Notes: generated by a model not told the origin, from the sequence alone. Positions 8,160 through 16,622 are shown, counted from the first letter of the stretch. The stretch is 64,000 nucleotides of DNA from Desulfonatronum lacustre DSM 10312 (GCF_000519265.1 NZ_KI912608.1:1179482-1243481), one strand, 5' to 3'. Program-made: numbers and translations.

Positions 8160-9968
8160 TCAGAAAGGCCACATCAGGGGCACGAGCACTGCAACGACTG
8201 CCAGGGTGATCACCACCAGCCCGGTCCCGAACTTGAGATAATCCCTGGTCGCATATGACCCGGGACCCTGGACCATCAGGGGCGCCGGATGGCCTTCAGG
8301 CAGCAGGTAGGTGGCCGCGGCCCCCACAATAACGGCGACGGCAAACGCTTTCGGCTCGACCCCGAGCAGGCCGGCTGTATCCAATGCGACCGGGATCATG
8401 ATCACCGCCACGGCTGCCCCGTGCAGGGACTGCGTCAGGAGCAGGGCGATCAACGTGATCCCGATCATGGTGACATGCGGGCCGAGTGTACCCAACGTAT
8501 CGGCTATCAGGCTGGAAACCAGTCCGGCAGCGCCGCTTTTCTCCATGGCCAAGCCCAACGGGAACATCCCGCCGACCAGGACAATCGTCCGCCACTCCAC
8601 ATGTTCATAGACCAGCCGGAGAGGCAGAATGCCGATAAGGACCATTAACGCCGCGCCCCCCAGCGCCGCCACGGCAATCGGAAGCAGATTGAAACCAGCC
8701 AAGGCAATCACCCCGGCCATAATCAAGGCGGCCCACTTGCCCAGATGGCGCAGCTTCCGGGGAGCTTCCTGCGGGTGTGGCTCATGCAGCCACAAGAAAC
8801 CCGGCCTGGGATCGTAGCTGCGCGTCTGATCGCCCGGACCATAGAGCAGCAGCGCGTCACCTTCTTGCAGGGGAGTGGTTCCCACATCGGTTCGAATGGG
8901 GCTGTCCGCGCGCCAGATCGCTACGCCCGTGAGGCAGGTTTTCCTGCGCAAATCCAAATCAGTCAGGGTCTTGCCGACCACCGGTGAACGCGGTGGGACA
9001 ACCACTTCGATCAGCTCTCCACTGGATGACGGAAATTGTTCAGGTTCGCTGGGATGTCCCAATACTTTGAGTCCCGGATGTTCCTGGACCAGTTTTTCGA
9101 CCCTTGTCCTGCGTCCGCCCACCAGCAGCATATCGTCCTTCTCCAGGACAAAATCCACTCGTTTAACAAGGTGGGGTTCGTCATGGCGCACAACAGACAA
9201 GACCGTAAGCCCGTGCTCATTACCGATTGCGATTTCTTGCAACGTCTTCCCCACCCAGGAAGAATCGTTCAGGAGCAAGACCTCCCAGAGACGATCTTCC
9301 AAATGGTATGTCCGCATTAAATCAGTATGATCTCCCCGGCTTTCCACGGCGCCCTTTTCGCCCGGCAACAGGCGCTGCCCAATGACCAGGGTGTAGACAG
9401 CGAAAGAAATGATCAGGGCAATGCCTACCGGCGCAATTTCGAAGAAACCAAGCGCTGACTGTCCCGAGGATCGAAGCAGATCGTTGACCACAAGGTTATG
9501 CGAGGCCCCGATAATGGTCAGGCTTCCACCTGCCAGGGCAGCCATGGCGATGGGCAGGAGCAGCTTTGAACGGTGGATATCGTTCTTACGGGCCAGTCGG
9601 AGGACCACCGGGATGAATAACGAAACCGTGGCAATATCGCTCACAAAACCCGACAGGACGCCGGGGACCAGGGTGCTCATCCAAGTCAACCGTTTGCGGC
9701 TCCCTCCGGCGATGTCGTTCAGACGCTCCGCGATCCACCGGACCACCCCGCTGCGTACCAACCCGGCGCTCAAGATCAACAAGCCGGCGATGGAGATGAC
9801 GGCTTCGCTGCTGAAGCCGAGCAAAACCTCCTCCACCTCCAATACGCCGGTAGCCGCCAGCGAAACGAGTACCAATACCGCGACGATATCCGCACGGATC
9901 CAACCGGTTATAAACAACAGCATGGCGGTTCCCAGTATTGCGAAAACCACCCCGATTTCCATGGTCAT
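8160..9968 (-). CDS. SLC13/DASS-type permease with two RCK_C (TrkA-C) domains
   Basis: A 602-residue multi-spanning membrane protein. Its N-terminal half has hydrophobic helices (MLLFITGWIRADIVAVLVLV, then ISIAGLLILSAGLV). Two soluble TrkA-C-like domains follow in the middle (VGKTLQEIAIGNEHGLTVL and VGKTLTDLDLRRKTCL), and a second block of membrane helices ends with LPEGHPAPLMVQGPG. This layout is that of ArsB/NhaD-superfamily SLC13 carriers, which move di-/tricarboxylates or sulfate, often with Na+. The substrate cannot be read from sequence. A GAGAGG site precedes the ATG. The gene lies alone between two direct-repeat segments derived from the mlaA end. Confidence 0.75.
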   Translation of the reverse strand: MTMEIGVVFAILGTAMLLFITGWIRADIVAVLVLVSLAATGVLEVEEVLLGFSSEAVISIAGLLILSAGLVRSGVVRWIAERLNDIAGGSRKRLTWMSTLVPGVLSGFVSDIATVSLFIPVVLRLARKNDIHRSKLLLPIAMAALAGGSLTIIGASHNLVVNDLLRSSGQSALGFFEIAPVGIALIISFAVYTLVIGQRLLPGEKGAVESRGDHTDLMRTYHLEDRLWEVLLLNDSSWVGKTLQEIAIGNEHGLTVLSVVRHDEPHLVKRVDFVLEKDDMLLVGGRRTRVEKLVQEHPGLKVLGHPSEPEQFPSSSGELIEVVVPPRSPVVGKTLTDLDLRRKTCLTGVAIWRADSPIRTDVGTTPLQEGDALLLYGPGDQTRSYDPRPGFLWLHEPHPQEAPRKLRHLGKWAALIMAGVIALAGFNLLPIAVAALGGAALMVLIGILPLRLVYEHVEWRTIVLVGGMFPLGLAMEKSGAAGLVSSLIADTLGTLGPHVTMIGITLIALLLTQSLHGAAVAVIMIPVALDTAGLLGVEPKAFAVAVIVGAAATYLLPEGHPAPLMVQGPGSYATRDYLKFGTGLVVITLAVVAVLVPLMWPF

Positions 9969-10009
9969 GGTACCTCTCTCTCCCCAGACCTTCCATGGAC
10001 AAATATCAG

Positions 10010-10042
10010 AGCTTGGTGCAAAAAGTTATATTACACCAAGCT
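10010..10042. promoter_or_regulatory. Inverted repeat upstream of the permease gene
   Basis: AGCTTGGTG and its exact complement CACCAAGCT are separated by 15 AT-rich bases, 42-74 bp upstream of the permease start. The position suits an operator or a short hairpin in the 5' leader. No regulator gene lies nearby. Confidence 0.35.
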
Positions 10043-10224
10043 TGTTGAAAGTTGATGGTTGAAAGCTTATTCAAAACGATGTGTTATGAATTACGGTTTT
10101 GTCCCGGCAAGATGGTTAAGGAATGGACACCGCATGGAAGTTTGGAAGGGAGCGACGGCGATTCTACCTGACGCCTCGCGAAATACAGCCCGGATTCAGA
10201 CTGGTGTCGCCTTTTGCTCCCAGG

Positions 10225-11049
10225 TCAATCCTGAACCAGTGCGTGGCGGTACTGGATATAGGCGTCGCGGAAAGCGACATAGGGATCAATGGCTGATTCC
10301 TTCATGTCCTCGTACTGTCCGATCCTGAATGATAAAGAATTGATGCGTTCATGGGCCTTCAGGGCCCATCCCAGTTCATGAGGTTCAAGGTAGGAGAGTG
10401 GTGAAAGGAAGAAATCGCCTGTCATGCCCACCGAATCGCGCAATGTCGATGGACCGAGCAACGGCCAGACAATATACGGACCGTTGCCGATCCCCCAGAC
10501 GCCGAACGTTTGTCCGGCATCCTCGTGAGTGACGTTCAGGACCGGGAAGGCATCCGATATTTTGACCAGGCCGAGGAAGCCGAAGGTCGTGTTCAAAACG
10601 AAACTTCCGGTTTCCTTGGCGACCTTGTCGCCCTTGCCCTGCAACAGACTGTTCACGGCGCGCACGGGATAAGCCAGGTTGGTGAAGAAGTTTCCGATGC
10701 CGATCCTGAAGAGTTCGGGAACAACCATGGCGTACGCCTGGGCGACCGGTTTGAGCAGATAGAGGTAGAGCTTGTCGTTGACGGTGAACATGGCCCTGTT
10801 CCATCCTTCCAAGGGATCGACGACGCGCAAAGGCTTGTGCTCCTCGGCCAGGGTTTCCCATTCCTCTTCCCACCAATCGTCATCGTCAAAATCGTCATGC
10901 CGATCCGGGCCGCCCTCTCCTTTTGCGGCAACGGTTCCCCCGTCCGCGATCATTGCGGAACCGGGACTGTTCTTTCCGGCGCATCCGGTCGTGACAACCA
11001 GGCACGTCAGCAAAAGAACCAACGCCGCGGATGATATTTTTTTCGGCAT
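10225..11049 (-). CDS. mlaA: MlaA/VacJ-family outer-membrane lipoprotein
   Basis: A 274-residue lipoprotein. The signal peptide MPKKISSAALVLLLTCLVVT runs to a lipobox ending in TTGC. After an acidic low-complexity stretch (DDFDDDDWWEEEWE), the MlaA fold follows with DPLEGWNRAMFTVNDKLYLY, the GIGNFFTNLAYPVRAVNSLLQG region and FGVWGIGNGPYIVWPLLGPS. MlaA extracts misplaced phospholipid from the outer leaflet and hands it to MlaC. The start at 11049 has AGAGGA upstream; a TTG seven codons earlier overlaps the mlaC stop and would spoil the signal peptide. It is the last gene of the mla operon. Fragments of its 3' end recur at 757-785 and 8097-8122. Confidence 0.9.
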   Translation of the reverse strand: MPKKISSAALVLLLTCLVVTTGCAGKNSPGSAMIADGGTVAAKGEGGPDRHDDFDDDDWWEEEWETLAEEHKPLRVVDPLEGWNRAMFTVNDKLYLYLLKPVAQAYAMVVPELFRIGIGNFFTNLAYPVRAVNSLLQGKGDKVAKETGSFVLNTTFGFLGLVKISDAFPVLNVTHEDAGQTFGVWGIGNGPYIVWPLLGPSTLRDSVGMTGDFFLSPLSYLEPHELGWALKAHERINSLSFRIGQYEDMKESAIDPYVAFRDAYIQYRHALVQD

Positions 11050-11066
11050 ATCTTCCCGTCCTCTTC

Positions 11067-11693
11067 TCAATTCGCGGCCTCAACGCCGTCTCGCAGGCTC
11101 GCGACCTTGCTCCGCAGTGATTCGAGCAATCCGTCCACACCGCTTCGATGCAGAATTTCTTCGAACTGGGTCCGAAAATTCTGGGCCAGGCTTATCCCCT
11201 CCCCATGGATGTCGTAGACCAGCCATTTTCCATTTTCCTCATAGAGCCGATACAAGACCAGGACAGGACCCTGCCTGGCCATGACCTGGGTTTCCACTTC
11301 GGCCTTGGGGATGCGCGCCCCTGCTTCCGTGAGCAACGTTTCCTTGACGTAAATGACGTCTTCGTCGGAATAGGCGGAAATGTAATTTCGGTAGGTGCGC
11401 TCGATCAACTCCGAATACAGCGCGACGAATTGTTCTTTCTGCGAATCATTCAACTGTCTCCAGCCTCGACCGAGGGTGACGCGGGAAAGAACCTCGTAGT
11501 CAAAGGCTGCATCAACAACCTGCTTGATGCGCTCGAATTTTCCATCGATGATGTTCTGCTCCGGACTATCCGGTTCACCCAGAATGCCGAGAACCTGATC
11601 GACCGCGGTCTGAACGGTCGCCATCGGTGAAGCGGCCAGGGCCGTGGACGCAAAAAGCAGCAGGCAGACCATCAAAATAATTTGTTTCAACAT
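11067..11693 (-). CDS. mlaC: MlaC/Ttg2D periplasmic phospholipid-binding protein
   Basis: A 208-residue secreted protein. A signal peptide (MLKQIILMVCLLLFASTALAA) is followed by the MlaC fold: DYEVLSRVTLGRGWRQLNDSQKEQFVALYSELIERTYRNYI, then a beta domain with KAEVETQVMARQG and WLVYDIHGEGISLAQNFRTQFEEIL. It carries phospholipid between MlaA and the MlaD ring. GAGGACG precedes the ATG. The stop lies 17 bp from the mlaA start. Confidence 0.9.
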   Translation of the reverse strand: MLKQIILMVCLLLFASTALAASPMATVQTAVDQVLGILGEPDSPEQNIIDGKFERIKQVVDAAFDYEVLSRVTLGRGWRQLNDSQKEQFVALYSELIERTYRNYISAYSDEDVIYVKETLLTEAGARIPKAEVETQVMARQGPVLVLYRLYEENGKWLVYDIHGEGISLAQNFRTQFEEILHRSGVDGLLESLRSKVASLRDGVEAAN

Positions 11694-11762
11694 ATCGTCC
11701 TCGCGGTTTGACGTTTTCGATGCGGCATAGCCATCCTCGCCGTTTTTCCTCCCCTTCCGCCC

Positions 11763-12215
11763 TTATTTCTCAACGTCGCCAAAGGCGAACCGTCCGATCA
11801 GTTTTTCGATGTCCAGGGCCGGCACGGTATCCACGATGGTTTCTCCCGGACCGAGTTCGAAATCCGACCCCCCGGGAGCGATGTCGACGTATTTGTCTCC
11901 GATCAAACCGCGGGTTTTGATCGCCGCGACGGCATCATCCGAAACCGGGACCTCCTTTTCGATCCGCAAGGTCACAATGGCCACCAGATCCGTGGGATGC
12001 AGGCGGATGCTCTCGACCTTGCCGATCCCGACTCCGGCCATTTCCACGACACTGCCCCGGTTCAGCCCGGCGGCCGAAGTGAATCTCGCGTTGAGCAAAT
12101 AGGTGTTGCCGCGCAGCAGTTCCAAATCTCCCAGCCTGATCGTCAGATACCCGACGCACAGCAGTCCAATGAGCATGAACACGCCCACGCCCGTTTCCAT
12201 GGCGTACTTCTTCAT
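11763..12215 (-). CDS. mlaD: MlaD lipid-transport MCE-domain protein
   Basis: A 150-residue protein with an N-terminal membrane anchor (METGVGVFMLIGLLCVGYLTI) and one MCE domain (YLLNARFTSAAGLNRGSVVEMAGVGIGKVESI), ending with IGDKYVDIAPGGS and a hydrophobic tail. It forms the periplasmic hexameric ring of the Mla ABC complex. The start at 12215 overlaps the mlaF stop as ATGA and is preceded by AAAGGAAACGAT. A reading ten codons longer lies inside mlaF and is less likely. Confidence 0.92.
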   Translation of the reverse strand: MKKYAMETGVGVFMLIGLLCVGYLTIRLGDLELLRGNTYLLNARFTSAAGLNRGSVVEMAGVGIGKVESIRLHPTDLVAIVTLRIEKEVPVSDDAVAAIKTRGLIGDKYVDIAPGGSDFELGPGETIVDTVPALDIEKLIGRFAFGDVEK

Positions 12216-13441
12216 ATCGTTTCCTTTTTTTCGCGTACCGGACAAACCGTTTGCTGCTCATTGTCACGAGCCACCAGGACCAATGCCTGCAAGTCGGGGT
12301 ATGCATCCACCTCCGCAACCCCCAAACTGATGCAGAAATTTCTGTAGCCGGGATGTTCCGCTCCGGATGTGCGTTTCCCCATGGTGCTGATCCGTTCGAG
12401 CATTGCCGCGCGGAAAGCGTCGATCTGATCGGAATCGGCTACCGGGAAATACGCCGCGACCTCATTTTTCCCGATCCGCACGGCTCGCCCTTGGCCGTTC
12501 AATTGGGCGATCAGTCCGTCGGAGAGGTTTTGGATGGCTCGTTGCGCCGCGATTTGGCCCACATGCTCATCCACTTCATCCAGGCCATCCAACAAAAAGA
12601 GGATGAAACCATACCGCTCGCCGAGTTGGATGCGAGGGCCAAGGCGTCTCAAACCGGCCATGAACTCCTTGCGGTTGTCCAGCCCGGTCAGGTCGTCCTT
12701 GAGCATCTCCACGCTGTTCAGAAAGGCCTGGATGTCCGGGTCGTCGGACTGCTCCAGGACAACCGGCGTGTCTTCAAAAATGATCCCGCTGGAATCGATG
12801 ATGGCCACCTTGTCCGCGATGTAGAACACATCAGGGATGTCATGGCTGACGACAACGGCCGTGAACCCCAGCTGCCGCTGATAATGAGCGATCATGTTCA
12901 GCACGGCGTTTTTTCTGATCGGGTCGAGCCCGGTGGTGGGCTCGTCAAAGAGAACGATCTCCGGATCGGTGATCAAGGCCCTGGCCAGGGCCACGCGTTT
13001 TTGCATCCCTCCCGAGATCTGCGAGGGATATTTGCTCAGGACATCGGAGATCTCCAACTGTGTCGTCCGCTGAATGACCTTCTCCCGAATCATCGCGGAC
13101 GCCAGACTCGTCTTTTCGGTCAGGGGCAGGGCGATGTTCTCGTACACGGTCATGGAGTCGAACTGGGCGTTGCTCTGGAACATGTAGCTGAAACAACTCT
13201 TCAACTCGGACATGCTCTTCCGGCTCATGCTGGAAAGAGGTTTGCCCTTGAAGAAAATATCCCCGGAATCCGGCTTGAGCAGTCCGATGACGTGCTTCAG
13301 CAAGACGGACTTGCCGACCCCGCTCTTCCCGATGATCACCGTCACCTGTCCGCCAAGGATATCCAGACTGACGTCCTTCAGGACGACCTTGTCGTTGAAG
13401 CTCTTGCAGACCTTTTCGAAGCGGATGACGGGTTCGGGCAT
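12212..13441 (-). CDS. mlaF: MlaF ABC ATPase fused to a degenerate GGDEF-like domain
   Basis: A 409-residue protein. Residues 1-245 are a complete ABC ATPase: Walker A GKSGVGKS at 38-45, Q-loop Q89, signature SGGMQKR at 143-149, Walker B IVLFDEP at 162-168 and switch H200. Residues about 249-395 form a second domain starting with DDLTGLDNR, the usual opening of GGDEF domains. It continues with FILFLLDGLDEVDEHVG, then RIGKNEVAAYFP, where the GGDEF loop has become GKNEV (324-328), and finally ISLGVAEV. The altered loop argues against diguanylate cyclase activity. Normal MlaF has only a short tail that binds MlaB; no MlaB/STAS gene is present here, so this domain may replace it or sense a nucleotide. 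It is followed by mlaD with an ATGA overlap. Confidence 0.85.
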   Translation of the reverse strand: MPEPVIRFEKVCKSFNDKVVLKDVSLDILGGQVTVIIGKSGVGKSVLLKHVIGLLKPDSGDIFFKGKPLSSMSRKSMSELKSCFSYMFQSNAQFDSMTVYENIALPLTEKTSLASAMIREKVIQRTTQLEISDVLSKYPSQISGGMQKRVALARALITDPEIVLFDEPTTGLDPIRKNAVLNMIAHYQRQLGFTAVVVSHDIPDVFYIADKVAIIDSSGIIFEDTPVVLEQSDDPDIQAFLNSVEMLKDDLTGLDNRKEFMAGLRRLGPRIQLGERYGFILFLLDGLDEVDEHVGQIAAQRAIQNLSDGLIAQLNGQGRAVRIGKNEVAAYFPVADSDQIDAFRAAMLERISTMGKRTSGAEHPGYRNFCISLGVAEVDAYPDLQALVLVARDNEQQTVCPVREKKETI

Positions 13442-13457
13442 AATCGTCCCAACTGTT

Positions 13458-13797
13458 TATTCAACGGACAGCTAACTGTGAAAAAACCTTATCTTGCTGT
13501 TCGGTATCTACTCAGCACATTTTATGTCCGCTCTTGTTCCGGCAATCGGGGTCGGGGTCGGGATCGGAATCGAAACAGGAAAAAATAAGAACGCATCCCA
13601 GCGTTTTCGATCCCGATTCCGATTCCGATTCCGACCCCGACAACAGCATTGCTTTGTGCTGAGTAGTTACGCTGTTCGTTCAAAAACCCCAAGTGCAAGG
13701 AGAAAAAACCCAATGTCGAAGCGTATTTATTCATACATGAGAGTTTGAGCTTTTTGCAACGACACAGCAATTGGGAGTTTTTCAACGGACAGCTAAA
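13458..13797. repeat. Cluster of repeats inside the mla operon
   Basis: This 340-bp region between mlaE and mlaF holds no gene. 13458-13476 resembles one end of the 153-bp palindrome (TTCAACGGACAGCTAA). 13504-13670 is an element with GTAACTACTCAG-type ends enclosing TCGGAATCGG-type hexamer arms that form a long hairpin. 13671-13797 is a diverged copy of the 153-bp palindrome, in the reverse orientation. The last three bases of that copy supply the TAG stop of mlaE (13793-13795). Confidence 0.6.
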
Positions 13798-14599
13798 GCA
13801 GAAACGAGGTCAGAACATAGTCCACCACCAGCACGGCCACGCAGGACATGACCACCGCGGTGGTCGTGGACATGCTCACCCCTTTGGCCCCGAAGCCCCC
13901 GGCGCGCATATGGGTGAAATACCCCTGGAAACAACAGATGACCGTAACGATAAATCCGAAAACCACCGCCTTGACGAAGCCCCCGGTAATGTCCTGCATG
14001 ACCACGCTGGCCTCGATCTGGGTGAAGTAGGTTCCGGCGCTCAGGTGGAGCAGCACCACGCTGGTTATGTAGCCTCCAAAGATGCCCACCACGTCGAACA
14101 AGGCCGTCAAAAGGGGAAAGCTGATCAGGGAAGCCACGATTCGGGGACTCACCAGAAACTTGATGGGATTGATGTTCATGGTGTCCAGCGCGTCGATCTG
14201 TTCGGAGATGCGCATGATGCCAATTTCCGCGGCCATGGATGAGCCGGCCCGGGCAATGATCATGATGGCCGTGAGCACCGGCCCCAGCTCCCGAATCAGT
14301 GACAGGGCCACGGCCGGTCCCAGCAAGCCCGTTGAACCGAATTTTGCCAGGGTATAGTACCCTTGAAGACCCAGAACCATCCCCGTGAACACGGATACCA
14401 GGAGAATCACGGACACGGATCGGAAGCCGATGAAGTACAATTGGCTCAGTATCTTTCTGAACTGGAAGGGAAAGGTGAACACGTGCAGAACGGCCAAACC
14501 GGCGAAGATGGCCATTGCCCCCAGCTCATTGACCAGGGCGAACACCATCCGTCCCAAGGCGGCAAAAGGATTTGCACGGATCTCCGCATAATCTGCCAT
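13793..14599 (-). CDS. mlaE: MlaE inner-membrane permease
   Basis: A 268-residue protein of the MlaE permease family. It has an amphipathic N-terminal helix, then hydrophobic segments with the family signatures FTGMVLGLQGYYTLAKFG, LIRELGPVLTAIMIIARAGS, AEIGIMRISEQIDALDTMNI and GFVKAVVFGFIVTVICCFQG. It forms the membrane part of the Mla transporter. GGAG precedes the ATG. It should start the operon, but 350 bp of repeats separate it from mlaF, a break that may form hairpins in the transcript. The stop codon coincides with the TA edge of a decayed palindromic element, so the original C-terminus may have been altered. Confidence 0.92.
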   Translation of the reverse strand: MADYAEIRANPFAALGRMVFALVNELGAMAIFAGLAVLHVFTFPFQFRKILSQLYFIGFRSVSVILLVSVFTGMVLGLQGYYTLAKFGSTGLLGPAVALSLIRELGPVLTAIMIIARAGSSMAAEIGIMRISEQIDALDTMNINPIKFLVSPRIVASLISFPLLTALFDVVGIFGGYITSVVLLHLSAGTYFTQIEASVVMQDITGGFVKAVVFGFIVTVICCFQGYFTHMRAGGFGAKGVSMSTTTAVVMSCVAVLVVDYVLTSFLL

Positions 14600-14757
14600 G
14601 GCTCGACTCCATTAAAATGAAGGGATGGGCCCGCCCCTTAAAGAGGAAACATCAAGGACACGTCACCCCCTTGAAGGAGGCCGTCCATCACTGATGAGAC
14701 GGGGCTATGTCGGCGCCGATGAAACAGCGACCTGACGTTTCAGCACTCCACCATGGA

Positions 14758-14895
14758 TCATTCCGTCATCTTGGCGGACTCCAGGAGGCCTTCCAGCATC
14801 ATGTGCATCATTTCCATCTTGGAGTGCATCATCTGACGACATTTCATCATGCCCTGGCACAATTTCCGGCCACACAGTGGTTGGGGGCAAGACAT
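14758..14895 (-). CDS. Small Met/Cys/His-rich peptide, possible metal-binding remnant
   Basis: A 45-residue frame reading MSCPQPLCGRKLC and then MMKCRQMMHSKMEMMHMM, ending in a short helix. The density of Met, His and Cys resembles small copper/heavy-metal-binding proteins. AGG lies just upstream of the ATG. The frame is open further upstream without a convincing start, so it may be the end of a larger decayed gene. No name can be given. Confidence 0.28.
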   Translation of the reverse strand: MSCPQPLCGRKLCQGMMKCRQMMHSKMEMMHMMLEGLLESAKMTE

Positions 14896-15221
14896 CAGCC
14901 TGCTGGTTACGTTCATATTTTTTGGTAACCACGTGAGAGCTGTTGGCCCTTGCTCGGTTATCCACCTTCGGCGTAACGGTAACTCCGAAAATACATTCAC
15001 ATGGCTGGCGGAATGGAGGCGTCATCGTGTACCCGTGTTGTGACGAGTTCCTCGAGCAGTGCGTTAGCCTCGTGCGGCAGGTAGACGTGAATGACTGCCG
15101 AATTTTCTGTTGGCCGCTACATCAAGGAAGTCGGGATACTGTGAGAGTTATTGTCCTGCCGCCACACATACGACGACAGCTTGTAGTTCAGTGAAAAGTA
15201 AAAATAGCATTTTGTTTGATC

Positions 15222-15285
15222 GTGTCTATAGGGGAATCACTTGCTTTAACGGGAGGAATTCCCGGAAGACTGGAATAATTCCCAG
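15222..15285 (-). promoter_or_regulatory. Conserved leader element, copy C1 (diverged, toward the mla side)
   Basis: Read on the minus strand: GGGAATTATTCCAG, then a changed middle, then GTGATTCCCCTATAGACACG. It is a partial, diverged copy oriented toward the minus-strand genes (the small Met-rich frame, then mlaE). The distance to mlaE is over 600 bp, so its role is doubtful. Confidence 0.4.
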
Positions 15286-15319
15286 GCCGAGGTTGAGTTT
15301 TCCTCTGCTCATCGTCGGC

Positions 15320-15400
15320 CAGGGATTTATTCCCGTTGCACGTGTTTTTCCCTTGCGACAAGAGGCGATTTCCCTACAGACTCGGTTCAAAAAATAGGTT
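15320..15400 (+). promoter_or_regulatory. Conserved leader element, copy C2 (diverged, toward the methyltransferase)
   Basis: Read on the plus strand: GGGATTTATTCCCGT, a changed middle (CACGTG, TTTTTCCCTTG), then GCGATTTCCCTACAGACTCG. It points at the methyltransferase gene. An inserted 161-bp element separates the two. Together with C1 it gives each side of this divergent region its own copy. Confidence 0.42.
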
Positions 15401-15586
15401 TTCATGACGGAGGTTGGGATAACAGACTCGGCTCTTGAAACATCTTGAACAACGTATGCATATGCTCAAGAGGAGTGTTCTCGTGCAAAGAATCGGATGT
15501 GACCGTAGGAAACTGATCTCGCGGGCTGTATTGCCGTCGCGTGCTTCTCTTTATCTTTGTTAGGCTGATTTTTAGCAGGATTATCC

Positions 15587-15747
15587 GTAACTACTCAGCA
15601 CAGAGTAATTCTGTTGCCAGGGTCGGTATCGGAATCGGGATCGAAAATGTGGGGATGCGTTCAAAATTTTTCCAGATTCGATTCCGATACCGATACCGAC
15701 CCCGATTGCCGGAGCAAGAGCGGACGCAAAATGTACTGAGTAGTTAC
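15587..15747. repeat. Inverted-repeat element with hexamer hairpin (161 bp)
   Basis: Perfect GTAACTACTCAG / CTGAGTAGTTAC ends enclose GGTCGGTATCGGAATCGG-type arms that pair with CCGATACCGATACCGACC-type arms around a loop near 15648-15672. Compared with the copy at 13504 it is in the opposite orientation. Frames through it give only IGIG or RFRY dipeptide runs. Confidence 0.65.
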
Positions 15748-15830
15748 AATTATTCAAACTTCTCTTCTGGGAAGCTGCCTGCCTTAACAGGAATAAGACA
15801 GAGACAAAATCGGAGAAAAGGAGGACGCTT

Positions 15831-16451
15831 ATGCATGTAGGAACATGGGGGTTGGCGCTTATCGTCATCGTGATCGTATCATGGCTTCTTTACCGCTACC
15901 TAGCGCCCCAGAGCTGGAAGGAATGGTCGAGTGCCGGCGTGATCCAGGCATTTATAATCGCTTTTTATGCCGAGATGTATGGGTTTCCTTTGACCATCTA
16001 CTTTCTGGCCCGTTTTTTTGGTCTGGACCTGAAACTGGCTGAGGGAGGCAATCTCTGGGCGCAGCTTTTCGGCACGCCTGTAGCGCATATTGTTGCGATG
16101 TTAATCGGCTACGCCATCGTATTCAGCGGTGCAATCCTGGTTGCGGATGGTTGGAGGCGTGTTCACCAAGCCAGAAAAGAGGATCGTTTGGTCACCGATG
16201 GGGTCTATGCAAAAGTACGTCACCCTCAATACACTGGCCTCTTTCTGATCGTCTTCGGCGAAGGCATTGTGCATTGGCCAACGATCGTTTCAGTTATTGC
16301 ATTCCCGGTGATCGTATTCGCCTACACCCTCCTGGCGCGAAAGGAGGAGGGCTGGATGGTGGAAAAGTTCGGAGAAGAGTATCGCGATTACCAGAGGAGC
16401 GTACCCATGTTCATTCCCAGTTTGAAAAGCAATGATCCGCAGGAGGTATAA
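15831..16451 (+). CDS. ICMT/PEMT-like membrane methyltransferase
   Basis: A 206-residue integral membrane protein with about five hydrophobic segments. Its C-terminal signature is that of the isoprenylcysteine carboxyl-methyltransferase-like family: VTDGVYAKVRHPQYTGLFL (RHPxY), then ARKEEGWMVEKFGEEYRDYQ and VPMFIP. These enzymes methylate lipids or prenyl-type acceptors with SAM in the membrane; the bacterial substrate is unknown. AAAGGAGG precedes the ATG. The next small gene begins at the very next base after the stop, so they are co-translated. Confidence 0.8.
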   Translation: MHVGTWGLALIVIVIVSWLLYRYLAPQSWKEWSSAGVIQAFIIAFYAEMYGFPLTIYFLARFFGLDLKLAEGGNLWAQLFGTPVAHIVAMLIGYAIVFSGAILVADGWRRVHQARKEDRLVTDGVYAKVRHPQYTGLFLIVFGEGIVHWPTIVSVIAFPVIVFAYTLLARKEEGWMVEKFGEEYRDYQRSVPMFIPSLKSNDPQEV

Positions 16452-16622
16452 ATGAACGCCCAAACCATGACCATCATCAGCGGCCTTGTTTTTTTTGTCG
16501 TCTTTGCTTTGGCTGCTTGGAGCTTAAGGCGACGGCGCAAGCCGAAAGGTGTTGCCATCGCACGAAATGCAGATCAATACGATGAAGAGGGCGCTTCGCA
16601 CAGGAAAGGTCATAAGGGTTAA
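16452..16622 (+). CDS. Small single-span membrane protein, possibly truncated before a YHS tail
   Basis: A 56-residue protein. One transmembrane segment (IISGLVFFVVFALAAWSL, residues about 8-25) is followed by RRRRK and a polar tail ending HRKGHKG. AGGAGG inside the end of the preceding gene serves as its ribosome site. Directly after the TAA the same frame reads TYYLCSKQCAVRKSR, which resembles the C-terminal part of a YHS metal-binding domain; AAA to TAA would give HKGKTYYLCSKQC. So the gene may be the shortened remnant of a membrane-anchored YHS-like protein, or the likeness may be partial. The function is unknown. Confidence 0.5.
   Translation: MNAQTMTIISGLVFFVVFALAAWSLRRRRKPKGVAIARNADQYDEEGASHRKGHKG

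Larger units (their letters stand above)
14896..15586. other. Gene-poor spacer with two opposed leader-element copies
   Basis: Apart from the two leader-element copies listed separately, I see no convincing gene. Near 15018-15130 the minus strand carries about 39 codons reading HVYLPHEANALLEELVTT, which look protein-like but have no start; this may be a relic. The region divides the mla genes (minus) from the methyltransferase (plus). Confidence 0.35.

Noticed and set aside
12251..13588. 445-codon plus-strand frame opposite mlaF
   Set aside because: Shadow of the ATPase-GGDEF gene and runs into the repeats.
13494..13748. Short frames encoding IGIGIG or RFRFRF runs in several intergenic regions
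   Set aside because: These are translations of hexanucleotide repeats, not genes.
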